54,710 nt of DNA from Ministeria vibrans ATCC 50519 (lineage: Eukaryota > Opisthokonta > Filasterea). Shown in pieces: positions 34,531-44,834 of this stretch (its first letter is position 1; each line of letters opens with the position of its first letter). The DNA is taken from assembly GCA_943704425.1 (NCBI GenBank), contig CALSCP010002373.1, positions 1-54,710 of the forward strand, written 5' to 3'. The notes under the pieces were generated by a model, which had not been told where the DNA came from, made no database searches, and saw only the letters and a list, made by a program, of their open reading frames with translations. The translations under genes were made by a program, and so were the position numbers.

Positions 34531-36885
34531 TAAAAAATCGGCCTAAATGATAGCCCTTCACCAGCGCAAGACGATCAGTGAACGTGAGACAGTCAAGCAG
34601 AGCAATATGCACGAGACACGCGAGAGAAAAGTCACAAAACTCTTCGGCGCTCATGTACACACAATATCGAGGATTTGACATGGTCGAGAGGGCATGAGCA
34701 ACGACGAGGACAGGGTCTGTCGCGTTGAGAGACCAGTTTGGCGCGGGAAACGTACGGAGTTGAGACGCACAGGTAGACGATGGAATGTGCTGAGTGTGAG
34801 TGCCAAAGCGGACAAGGGAGAAGAACAGATTGGGATCGTTGAGGCGCGCGGCACGGTAGAGCTTCCCGCAAAACTGTTGCGTGTCAAACTGGTCGAGAGA
34901 GGCGACGTCAAGTGAGTAGGCGTTGCACAGGCGCAGGAGCAGAGCCCACGGGTCGTCGTCAACCTGTGCGGGGTTTTCGGATAGATCAGCGACAAAAGTG
35001 AAGTCGGTGGCAAACACACAGTGCACATCGTGGTTGTCCACAAAGTCCCACCACTCGGGATCGGAGCAGAAGGAGAAGAAGGTGTGCGAGTCGAGCGAGA
35101 GATTCTTCTTAGTGGTGAGATTGTCGCGAATGTGGTGCTCCAGCAGATGGCACAGGAGACGAGCAGACTTGTTCGACCTGAGAAGTGCCATGTCGTCGAG
35201 AAGGGGCGGGCAGGACGATGGGTGAACTGGCGCAGTTGTCAACCTGCAGGCATAGAGTTGGTCGTCGAAGAACACGATGTGTACGTTGATGCCACGCTCG
35301 ATGAAGTACGAGAGAAGCAGCTCACAATGAAACGTGAACTGGGCGATGGGAGGAATGCCTACGTTGGGCGAGCGTGAATGCAGGCTGTCAAGCACTGACG
35401 CTACAATAGCCGCACCAAACAGCACAACGGATGTGGAGTGGTCGCAGCCTTGAAGGATGTTGGAGTCCATCGGCTGGTTGACAGAGTGGCTCGTAAGTGC
35501 GACAGAGGAGCCACCGTCGTTTAGATTCAGACGCGCGCACTCCTCAGCCACCCACTTGTGACACGACTCGCGTGTGCGTGACGTCTCGGAGAGCAGCAGT
35601 TCATCGATCAACGGCAATGTGCCTGCACAATCTCGTGCTTTTGCAATCTGCACGAGTGTGTCAAGAGCGTTGGCGTATTTGTCGTGAGACAGCGAATTTG
35701 CACGCTCCCATTTGTCACAGTGGCGATAAAAGTCCAGCAAAAGAGGATGGTCAGTGTCAGGGCAGAGAAGCAACAGCAACGCTACGACGCTGCGAATGGG
35801 AAGCGGCGTTTCGATGACTGGGTTCGTGAAAATGTCTCGATGGCGGTCAATGGAGTAGTGCCGAAGAAGAAAGTGTACAAAGGAAGCGGTCGAGCCGGTG
35901 ATGGTCTTCGTGGTGAAAGGAAGGTAATCGAGTGCAATGGTAATGTTGTTTTCCAATGGGAGTACGTTCTCACGAACGATCTCGTATGGGAAATCGCTAT
36001 CAACGTCGAGAAGTGTCAGTGTGTTTTTCAGTGCCACTGCAGCGAGTTCCTCCGACCAGCGATTCAGTGTCGGACGAATTTCTCTGATTGCCCCTCCAAG
36101 CTAAGAAGAAGATGACAATCAAGGCAAATCGAAATGAATCATAATAAATTATCATAAGAGGGCTTACTTGCAGCCAACGCGTCACGCCGGATTTTTCAGA
36201 GAGGCGAACGCGACGTTGCATCTCTTGCGTGCCCCAACGCAACGGGTCCGAATTGACATTGGCGCATTCTCGTTTGTGGCGGTCGCAAAGGACGTCAATC
36301 TCGGCGATGTATGGGCTGAGGGGGTCGTTGGCGAAGACGGCATTCAATTTTGTGAAATACTTGATCACTGACGTAAAGTGCGGCTCTTGCGGCGGTGGCT
36401 TGCCACACCCAGGGAGCGGCACGTGCGCCTTCGGATTACGTTCGAGCTCTCTGAGTCGTCGAGCCGCCTCTTCCACCACGCTGTGCTTGTCCTTCGCGAG
36501 ATTGGCGCAGCAGAACTCGAGAAAGTTGAGAGCCGCGGCCAAATCCCACGTACTATCCTCTCCTTGGTCCTTGACGAAAAGCCGAGCAAAATTGAACAGC
36601 GCTTGGCCTGTGTACGTGTTAGGTGTGTCGCTGGGGCTGCAAAGGTGGAGCGACATATTGGAAGGGTTGTGGTTCTTGTGAAATCTTTTGAGCTTGAGCT
36701 GCAAAATGGGAGTTGATCCTGGGAGGCTTCGGAGCAGATTGCTCGCGTGGAGATCACTCACAGCTTTGACCGCCCTTTCAATAATGTCATAGAGTTCTTT
36801 ATTCGCCTTCTCATGATACTGTGAGAAGAAAGTATTGGTCAATGGTCAGTACTCAGTTTGTTTTTTTTTTTCAGACCGAATCCAT
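29321..36885 (-). CDS. Giant DDX60-like Ski2-type DExH helicase
   Basis: DDX60 proteins are cytosolic RNA helicases tied to antiviral sensing and translation control in animals. Exons are a probable start ATGGATTCG (36885-36877), 36818-36168 and 36100-29321, about 2,480 residues versus about 1,700 in human. The helicase core sits mid-protein: Walker A CAPTSSGKTH (about residue 1240), DEVH in FLIVDEVHML (about 1340), LALSATLGNPE, VGVHHAGLPLKFR, FATTTLALGINAP and motif VI FRQMAGRAGRRGHD (about 1760). All motifs are intact. A long N-terminal region precedes the core, with a poly-Asp run from an (ATC)15 tract at 34484. The C-terminal tail carries about nine 10-residue EEETSGQNVL repeats, then a Lys-rich segment. 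The start exon uses a weak donor (GTCTGA) and is uncertain. It is divergent from the OAS-like gene at 37483. Confidence 0.85.
29868..30135 (-). repeat. 30-bp coding minisatellite, about nine units
   Basis: About nine tandem 30-bp units in the helicase gene encode the decapeptide EEETSGQNVL with minor changes (SRQNV, EGETS, EEKTS, SGQSV). Unit length is a multiple of three and the frame is kept, so repeat number can vary without breaking the protein. Confidence 0.9.
34484..34531. repeat. (ATC)n coding microsatellite (poly-Asp)
   Basis: About fifteen ATC units on the plus strand encode an uninterrupted Asp run in the helicase gene, just before the DDGLVDARLL segment. It stays in frame. Confidence 0.9.
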
Positions 36886-37482
36886 TGGGTAAGCGAGTGC
36901 GTGACTGCGTGTCGCGAGATAAGTGTATTGACTATTGAGATTGTCGGAAAGATGGCTCAAATAGTCAAATTGGCTTTAGTCTTGGTTTGGTCGATTGTAG
37001 TGAATGTGGGGGAAAAAGTGTAATAACTCAGTGAGTTGACTGAGTTCAGTCAGACAAAGTCAACGAAAGAGCGAGCAAAAGTGACTACAAAACAGCTTCG
37101 AATCGCTAAATCCGCTATTTAAGCTAGACAAGCGTCAAGAGGGAGCCGACACAGGTTGGGTTACTTTGAAATCCTTGCTAGTTTGGCGTACTCGACCATT
37201 CATCATGATCTCTAATGAAAAGGGAACGTCCCCACCTAACAACGGGCCTTTGTGATTCTCCTCAATCTCTTGCATTGCCCGTCGCTCTTTGCTTCATGCT
37301 TGTCGCTTTGAGTGCGTCTTTGACACGCTTGATAAGTTGATATACGGAAAAGATCAATATGGCTATTTGTTGGGGAGGTGATGTGGCACTTCGAGTGGAG
37401 TTGAAAAAAGTAAACAAACAACAACAAACAAATTCAACTGCCAATCATTCACACACATTTCCTGACTTTATTAATTCTTGTT
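36886..37482. other. Divergent intergenic region between DDX60-like and OAS-like genes
   Basis: About 600 bp separate the two start codons. There is no supported reading frame. An imperfect inverted repeat lies near 37025-37055 (CTCAGTGAGTTGACTGAGTTCAG region). It is a candidate shared bidirectional promoter; no known motif is recognisable. Confidence 0.4.
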
Positions 37483-38876
37483 ATGGACCTCAAGACGAGG
37501 AAGCTGCTGCGGAAGCAGAATGCTGTGTATGAAACGGTGAATGCGTCTATCCGAGCCATCCGTCAAGAGGCATTCGAACGGTTTCGCAATCTTCTCTTGA
37601 GAAATCAGCATTGCCTCCCAGGAACGGTGGATGCCGTCCATCGCGCTGGTTCAACGGCCAAAGCAACAGACATTTGGAAGTCTGACGTGGACATCGTCAT
37701 CGCGTTTAATGATTTGGCGCCACAGAAAATTGCGCAGTGGATGAGCCGCGCACTCGACGGAATCGAAGCAGTGCTCCAGCTCGACGAAGAGTTCCCGTGT
37801 CGTCGACGCGACGAATTTCTGATATCGTGCTTCTACAAGAAAGGCGGCATTCTGTGCGAAATGGATCTTTTGCCAACATGTCGTATTGAAGGAATGCGGC
37901 AATTGAGCCTACTTCCTCATGAAAAGTAAGGAAAGATTTATTCACAATAATAATAATAATAATAATAATAATAATTATTATTATTACGTCTTTGTTAGTT
38001 ATGACTTCAATAATTAACCCAAATTTATGATTATTTTTTTGTGCTTTAGGTACTACGACGTTGCAATGACGGCTGAGTTGAAATCAGTGATATCGACAAT
38101 GAGATATAGTCCGCCAAAGTGGCGCCGCCATTGCAAGACAGTGGTGAAGGTTCTGAAGCGAGTTTTGGCGCGTGACATCAAAGGTGAGAAGTACTGCTCC
38201 TTCTTGTGCGAACTCGTCACCATGCATGCGGCTCAGTCACTTCGAGATTCCCAACATCGATGCGTGATGTATGAGGACCTTCTCATGCGAGTGGTTCAAT
38301 ACTTGGCGCACCCTGAGCGCCTTCATATCACATGGGGACATGCGTCGAAACACGCGCCTGAGCTGCCTCTCGTTCTTCTACCAAGCACAGCCGTGTACAA
38401 AAACGTCTGCAAAAACCTTGAGAAAAAGTGGCCCGACAGTGCCAAAAGACTGATGGAAAAGATCTTGAATGACCCCAGTCAATTGTTGGGTGCGTGTAAT
38501 TATTTAGGACTCAACGTACTCGCGTGAAAATTAATACTGTTCTTCCTTTCTCTGTAGATCAAGTCGCGCTCGCGGAAGACACGGAGTGGATTTTCGATTT
38601 GGCAGTTGAAAATGAGTCCCCATCAGCGTGCACAATGCTGTTGCTCCAGCACAAAAGAGAGAGCGCGAAAGCGACGGCACGCAGGGAGGCGCAGCTTTAC
38701 AAGGCGAGACAGCGCGCCCAGCTGACACTCGATTCGGACACAGACTCGAGCTCGTCTGATGCCGATTCATGCGATTCGGGTTCCGAGGAGATGTACATGT
38801 CCGACGTACGCGTCGACTGGAGAAGCAAAGAGGAGCCGGAATGGAGCAGTGATGGCGCTGGGTGTGTAATCTCGTA
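37483..38876 (+). CDS. OAS/CD-NTase-type nucleotidyltransferase
   Basis: Three exons (37483-37925, 38050-38489, 38558-38876) join in phase to about 400 residues. The N-terminal half is a polymerase-beta-like nucleotidyltransferase: HRAGSTAKATDIWKSDVDIVIAF holds the GS motif and the DxD metal-binding pair, and GGILCEMDLLPTC supplies the third acidic residue in the EFDVLPA-like context typical of 2'-5'-oligoadenylate synthases and bacterial CD-NTases. A helical second domain follows (TVVKVLKRVLARD, CSFLCELVTMHAAQS, LLMRVVQYLAHPERL), as in OAS/cGAS. The C-terminal tail is Ser/Asp/Glu-rich and probably disordered. All three catalytic acids are present, so activity is expected; product and activating ligand cannot be read from sequence. 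A TRF4-like nucleotidyltransferase is the main alternative. Confidence 0.7.
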
Positions 38877-39438
38877 AAGACCCTTCCTCATCAATCAGTC
38901 TGAGAATCCGTGACCCGTGTACATCAGAAACCGTCACAACCCACAAACTAACTACGACCTACGTCGATGTATTTACGAAGTAATCACAAGAAGGGAACAC
39001 TTGGGTTGGGTAATTCGGGTGAATTTCGAGACTCTACGTAGGTAGTGAGTGATCTTTATCAACGTAGAGGTCGAGGTTCCGAACGAGGCAGCCACGCCGG
39101 TCTAGGCTCCGTAGGCCCCCGCTTTAACTTTTATTAGCAATTACGGCGGCGTTTAGTACGAAGTCGGAATAAATGACTCAAATCCGTACTGCTGTGCGTG
39201 CCATAGTCATGATCACCGAGTCTCTGAGTAATAACTGTATCAACTGATAGATGTAAGATGAATTTAGATGATAGACTCAGATAGAGGGCCAATAATGTCG
39301 TCTTTGGCGAATATGCACGGGCCACCGTCACGCCACCGTTTCGATCGGCAAAGTTTGACTGAGTCTGACTAACCTGAGAGTGAGTAGAGTATAACTGTCT
39401 GAACTCTGATCAGACCACTCATCCTTCTCTCTTTTACT
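38877..39438. other. Intergenic; diverged repeat at 39285-39335, otherwise nothing seen
   Basis: About 560 bp without a supported gene. The segment 39285-39335 resembles 28783-28835 and partly 29200-29226. On the minus strand it encodes DGGPCIFAKDD, comparable to ADGSPCKFNQD in the small secreted-gene candidate, so it may be a relic of the same family. Confidence 0.4.
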
Positions 39439-40238
39439 ATGACGTCGGTTCAGGATCTGACTTACGGCCGTGCTGCCATGCCGTTCACCCCCGAGCACGA
39501 CGAGCTCACGACTCGAAGGTACGAAATGAAATCCAACGCGTGAAACCAAAAGCACAAGCGAAAAACACGGCCACGCCTTGCGCCTGCGACCTGCCTCCCC
39601 TCCCGTCCCAATCCCCAGTCGGATCGTGACAGTACACTCGTCACACTGAGGATTTGCCCTACTTTTGTTCTTTCTCTCTCTCTCTTTTTTTTTTTTTTTT
39701 TTTTTTTTTTGCTTTTTTGATAATAATATTGTTTTATGTATAGTTGTCGAAGAGCGTCTCATGCAAAAGTACAAGAGTGTGGTCAAGCTTGTATCACAGC
39801 TTCAACAGGTAATAAATGTCAAAGGATGCACAGCAATGACTATGGTGTGTTTCTGTAGTCTTTCTCCGCTGTCCTCTCAAAGGCCCACAGACTCGACCAG
39901 GTCACGCAGAACCACGAGAAAATGAAAGAAAGCGAAACAGAGAAAGTCATCAGCAAAGGTACAGTAACACACGATTAAGAGATAATAATTATACTATAAT
40001 TAAAATAATAATATTATTTTTCAATATAGAACTGGCAAGCACTCAAACGAGTGCTCACAGCACAGCACACCCCACTCCACAGCCCATCGCCGCCACTACA
40101 CCTGCCACTCCCACTCATCCTACTACTACGACTACTGCAACTTCATCCACGGCAAGTGCGTCGGCGGAAACGCGTCGTTTGCGTCGCACCATTGCCCGCA
40201 AACTCCGCTCCAACTCTGCTTCCCCTTACGTTCGCTAA
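39439..40238 (+). CDS. Small coiled-coil protein, unrecognised; first exon link uncertain
   Basis: Downstream exons fit together: about 39745-39809 (VEERLMQKYKSVVKLVSQLQQ), about 39859-39959 (SFSAVLSKAHRLDQVTQNHE and on) and 40030-40238, which ends in a Thr/Pro-rich stretch and RRLRRTIARKLRSNSASPYVR. The first parts predict a short coiled coil. An upstream ATG at 39439 opens MTSVQDLTYGRAAMPFTPEH and ends at a donor at 39518, but its phase does not fit the coiled-coil frame, and a 25-T tract lies in between. So the 39439 exon may belong to another gene. No family recognised. Confidence 0.4.
39686..39710. repeat. Poly-T tract, about 25 bp
   Basis: A run of about 25 T follows a CT-rich stretch in the supposed intron between 39518 and 39745. 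The exons on its two sides are out of phase with one another. Confidence 0.85.
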
Positions 40239-40295
40239 AACTCCCATATTACAACCTTTTTCTCTCTTTTATTATATTATTACTATTACATACGC

Positions 40296-40432
40296 ACCCT
40301 CTCTCTCTCTCTCTATCACTTTGTATCTTTCTCTCTCTCTATCACTTTGTATCGTTCTTTTCTTTCTCTCTATCACTTTGTTTCTCTCTCTCTCTCTATC
40401 ACTTTGTATCGTTCTTTTCTTTCTCTATCACT

Positions 40433-40513
<81 letters not shown>

Positions 40514-40519
40514 TCTCTT
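40296..40519 (+). repeat. Dispersed core TCTATCACTTTGT plus long (CT)n tract
   Basis: Four to five copies of a CTCTATCACTTTGT(A/T)TC unit alternate with short CT runs, then about 72 bp of pure CT from 40439. The same core occurs at 1-40, 16500-16760 (minus strand), 17335-17365 (minus strand) and 43993-44065. It directly precedes a gene that begins with an acceptor instead of a start codon. Confidence 0.85.
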
Positions 40520-40594
40520 TATCAATTTGTTTCTTTCTCCTCTCTCTCTGCATACACACATTGTGACTAATCGTGTGGTGGTGTTTGGTGATAG

Positions 40595-41481
40595 ACGCAC
40601 TGCCGGACCTGACGCCAAGTACGCGACGGCGGACGACGATGATGCGGCGGTGGTCTGCGGCGGCACTGGATGCGCGCGAGGTCGACTGGAAAACCATTCG
40701 CATTCCGTCCCTCATTCCCCTGAGCAAACTTAAACTGCGCACGGCCGACGACCGTCGCAATCCTGAGATGGACTATTATGCACAATTGAAGAAGAAGAAG
40801 AAGAAGAAGGTAAAATGGTTATGCAGGGAGAGAATGAAAAGAAATGAGCAATTCTCAATGGTGTATTTGTGTAGCAATCGAGCGACGACGCATTTGCTGT
40901 GCTGGATCAGATGAGCGTGGGACACCCGACAGAAGTGCAGCATTTGAATCACGCCGAGAAGGACTCACGCAGTGGAAAGGTACCGTTCAATTCTCAAGTG
41001 CGTCTTTCATGCTTTGCTTTTGCATTGTAGATTTTGGGACTGCCAACGTCAATGCATATTGCATATGTGCGACTGCAGAACGGAACATCGGGTCCCGTAA
41101 TGCCTGCTCAGCTGAGTTTTGGAGCACCTGCCATTCCCGTACCCGCAGACACACTATATTCGCCCTTCTATTCACTTACACTATCCTCTCCGCGTAGGAG
41201 GACGATGGGCCGTCGTTAAGTAAGAAGGAAAAGAAGAAGCTCAAGAAGAGTGTAAGTGCGGGTGATGGAGCTACTGCGTCTACCAAGGTATCATCAAACT
41301 TGATTTTGATCACACTTTACTGACTGTGCGCTTCACTCTTGTTGTGCAGGAGCGAAAGAAGGCGCAGAAGGAAGAAGAGAAGAAAATGCGACGGGCGGCG
41401 AGTAGTGCGGACGACTTAGTGAAGGGGAAGAAGAAGAAGAACAAGAAGGGGAAGGGAGCGGAGGAGGAGGAAGATGTATGA
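40595..41481 (+). CDS. Lys-rich protein with a CRIB-like motif, 5' truncated, unrecognised
   Basis: Five exons (40595-40809, 40875-40979, 41031-41096, 41198-41287, 41350-41481) join in one frame and end at TGA 41479. The first exon starts after a TGATAG acceptor with no ATG. It encodes VDWKTIRIPSLIPLSKLKL and a Lys run from a repeated AAG. The next exon holds MSVGHPTEVQHLNHAEKD, loosely like a CRIB (Cdc42/Rac-binding) motif with its HxxH spacing, but a Val replaces the usual Phe. The C terminus is a highly charged Lys/Glu helix (KKEKKKLKKS, KKAQKEEEKKMRRA). The CRIB reading is tentative. The missing 5' part would lie across the (CT)n tract. Confidence 0.45.
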
Positions 41482-41834
41482 CTTCACGCACGGACGCAAT
41501 ACACGCAATCGTAGATATAGATTTAAATTTATATCTGACTGTGTTGTTGAGCAGAACTATTCTATCATTCAGATGTATCCGCAACAGAAGAAAATATAAT
41601 AATAAAAATATTTATTATAATAATTTATTATAAGTATTTATCAACTAAAATTATACTAGTGGGTCGAGAAGTCTACTGCGGAAGTATTGCGCGGCTCTTT
41701 GTTTTGTATATTGCAATAAATTGTGTTTACACCAATTACACGCCTTGATCGTTGATTGTCAGTGTGTTTGATTCAAATGATTTTTCACTCTGATTATTTC
41801 TGATATTCATTTTCACAATAATTGCGTCTTATTC

Positions 41835-43929
41835 ATGTCCCAACCGCCGATCACACAGTTCTTTGGGAAGCCCAAGACGTCACGGGCTGCGGCAGCTGCA
41901 GCAGCTTCCACAGCTGCAACGACCACGACAGCGACAAGCACCCCAGCAGCGAGCAGCTTTGGCGGAGGCGCAACTGAACGTTTGGCGACGGACACAAAAG
42001 ACGTTGCGACGACTGCTGAGGAAACGCGCGAGAGCGACGAGTCGCCCACGCTAGGCATGGAAATGCACGATGACGATGCAGACGACGACGAGGAAATGAC
42101 GTATGCGGAGGAGGCGGAGGAGGCGAGCGGAGGGGAGGACGAGGCGGATGCGGACGAGGAGGAGTGCAGTGACAGTGTCGAGGGGGCCGACCTGACCCTT
42201 CCGTACAACTACGACGAGGAGTACAGCAACGACGCCGTGCTCAGCCAGGAGCCGGTCGTTGTCGAGCACAATATGACGCCCATCTTGACCCATCTTGGAC
42301 ATGTTCCGCTTGCGTCTACCGCCACACACACAGTCCTCAACAGCGGCCACACGACGGCTGCCGCACACGATTACTGGGACAAGGATCACGTACGCATGCC
42401 CAACTCGAGTCACAACCGCTATCCGCCGTCGTATGGGCGTCGCGAGTCGCGCTGGGCGACCATTGAGCGCAAACTGCGCACTACCCTTGTCAACGGTCCA
42501 ACCGACCTGGCGGCGCTCATTGGCTCGTTCACCAGCCGTACCGTGTCCTTTGATGGTCTATGTCACTTTTTTCGTGACCAAGGTCGAACGCTTAAACGCG
42601 ACTTTTTCACCACGACTCTTCCCAAAATGGTAACACTGGCGCTGCGCATTGGCCAACTGTTTCCCTCGGGCATTCCTCTGCTCTGCACCAACCGCACTCA
42701 CTCGCTCACCATGTCACAGCAACAAGCAGCTTGTCTGCTCACTCATGCCTTCTTCTGCACATTCCCCTTACGCTCGCGTGACCGTTGCCATCGCGACCAT
42801 CTTCCATCCATCAACTTCGATCGTCTCTTTGCTGACCAGAGCGACGTCAACGCTGCCAAACTACATGCTCTCATCACATATTTTACGCGCGTCACCGAAT
42901 CGCCTCCTGTCGGAGCACTCACATTCGAGCGAATTGCGTTGGAGTACGCGGCGGGAACGCGTCTCACAGACTGGCAGGAGCTACGCGTGCCTCTGAGCCC
43001 CGTCACTGTCCGCGTCTCCGGAACCATTGAGGACTGTGCCGCCAACCTGGCACACGCCGACTTTGCCAACAAGATCATTGGCGGCGGTGTGCTTTCGCAC
43101 GGTGCTGTCCAGGAGGAAATCCTCTTTCTTATCAAACCCGAACTCATTGTGGCCCGTCTCATTACCCCTGAGCTTCTCTCTACCGAAGCCCTACTCATTT
43201 TCGGCGCAGAGGTATGTCTTGTGTTTTGTTTTCATGGTTTTGTTTTTCATTTTGTGTTTGTGTGGTAGCGGTTCTCGGAGTACAGTGGTTATGCAAGCAC
43301 ATTCCGGTTTGCAGGGCAACATCACGACCTGACTCCACTCGACCCGCACAACAGAAGGTCACTCACTCCACTCACTCACCCACACTCAATGACTACTGAC
43401 AGTGCAGTACTGTCACCGGCACACCACTAAATCACACCCATTTTCACTCGATGCTTGCCATTGATTGCGGTCACCTGCTCATTGACGCCGCTCATCTCTC
43501 CCTCACGCACTCACTCACTTACTCACACACACTCACACTGTCATCTCTAACCCTCCCTTTCCTCTTTGACTGCGTAGGACTAGTGCCGTCATTGGAATTG
43601 ATGCAATGGTCTTCCGTTCGCTTTCTGATCAGCTCACTCCCAAAAGTATTCTCAGAGAACTCAACAAAGTAAGGAATTTTAAATCAGAAAAAGTTTATTG
43701 TTGGAAATGATGTCATAATACCAGACAACCTCACTCACAAATTCGCATTTACTCTCTCCTTTTCTTTCTCTCTCACACACACTAGGCATACGCTGGATTC
43801 CAGAATACGCTGGGCAGTGCAATGGACGGCACAATGGCAGTGCGCACCCGCTCGCCCATTGCGACGGGAAATTGGGGCTGCGGAGCGTTTGGCGGTGATC
43901 GCATGACCAAATTCATTCTCCAGTGGATT
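41835..43929 (+). CDS. PARG: Poly(ADP-ribose) glycohydrolase with N-terminal PIP box, C terminus missing
   Basis: Removes poly(ADP-ribose) chains from proteins in the nucleus. Exons are 41835-43211, 43269-43357, 43578-43668 and 43796-43929, all in phase. Residues 1-11 (MSQPPITQFFG) are a textbook PCNA-interacting box, QxxITxFF, followed by an Ala/Thr-rich and acidic disordered region to about residue 150. The catalytic domain holds the signature FANKIIGGGVLSHGAVQEEILFL, with the GGG and the QEE catalytic glutamates, then VIGIDAMVF, LRELNKAYAGF and TGNWGCGAFGGDRMTKFILQW. In family members the next residues form a helix and a YFTF strand and about 60-100 more residues; these are absent. The donor at 43930 leads into a (CT)n tract and then a FYVE exon of a different family. 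Confidence 0.85.
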
Positions 43930-43992
43930 GTATGCTTCATCTCTTCATTGCTACATCGTCTCATAATCACTCTCTCATTCATTTCGTTTCTC

Positions 43993-44069
43993 TTTCTCTC
44001 TCTCTCTATCGCTTATTTCTTTCTCCTCTCTCTCTCTATCACTTTGTTTCTTTCTCCTCTCTCTCTCTC

Positions 44070-44158
<89 letters not shown>

Positions 44159-44160
44159 CT
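43993..44160 (+). repeat. Dispersed core plus (CT)n tract at the PARG-FYVE junction
   Basis: Two copies of a CTCTATCxCTTxxTTTCTTTCTCC unit (near 44000 and 44035) are followed by about 90 bp of nearly pure CT. It lies between the truncated PARG exon and the FYVE exon. Confidence 0.85.
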
Positions 44161-44209
44161 CTATTTCTTTTCCACACGCGCACGCTCTCACCTTGTGAAT
44201 GCCGTTTAG

Positions 44210-44575
44210 GTGGAAGTGTCTTCGGACGAGTTGTCCAGTCGGCGTGAACGCGCCGACACGGACGCACTGAGTCTGGGGAGCTCGCTCACCCGCCAGGTCG
44301 ACCAGCATCAGACCTGTCATGAATGCGACCAGACATTTAATTTTTTGCGACGCAAGGTGTGTCAGTGAATGTGCTTTGTGCCATCTCACTCACTGTCTCT
44401 CCTTCCTTTATATATATAGCACTACTGTCGCTCTTGTGGAAACGACTTTTGCGGAAAGTGCTGCTCCAAAGAGGTCGTACGTGCCTTCCTCGGCGCCACT
44501 GCACCCGAGGCCTTTGAGCAGACCGTCCGTGTTTGCAACTCCTGCTTTGATGAGCTCACAACCAAATCATTTTGA
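44210..44575 (+). CDS. FYVE zinc-finger C terminus, 5' part missing
   Basis: Two exons, 44210-44356 and 44420-44575, end at TGA. They encode a short acidic/Arg stretch and a FYVE finger that binds phosphatidylinositol-3-phosphate on endosomes: CHECDQTFNFLRRKHYCRSCGNDFCGKCC and a final CNSCF give eight Cys/His zinc ligands, with RRKHYCR matching the basic R(R/K)HHCR lipid-binding patch. The first exon begins at an acceptor in a phase compatible with PARG, but no known PARG carries a FYVE finger in place of the last strands of its catalytic fold. It is most likely the end of a separate gene whose start was lost with the PARG end. Confidence 0.8.
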
Positions 44576-44834
44576 CTGGCAATCTTTGCTTCTTGTATGC
44601 CGAACGTGTAAATTAGAATCCATTAGAATTGAGTTTGCGGCTCTTTTCATCATTAATTTCACTTCTTCATTCTTCATTCTCAAGTTAATTTCTCTCTTGT
44701 GCCTTTTGTCTGATCACTCGCCCGGAAAGTCAAGTCAAACTGTCAAAGATTTAACTCTCTTTTCTTCCTTATTCGCTGTCTGTCCCCCCTTTTGCCTCGT
44801 CTCGCGTGCGTGCCCCTTCCCTGATACGCCCACC
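44576..44834. other. Intergenic, no gene seen
   Basis: About 260 bp of T/C-rich sequence. It should hold the FYVE gene 3' end and the promoter of the BAR-like gene. No further features can be supported. Confidence 0.4.

Noticed and set aside
39040-39125. Possible second tRNA (GGTTCCGAAC resembles a B box)
   Set aside because: No flanking T stem, acceptor stem or D arm can be formed.
40051-40566. 171-residue plus-strand frame ending in a Leu/Ser run
   Set aside because: Its second half is only the translated (CT)n tract; the first half is in the wrong frame of the 40030-40238 exon.
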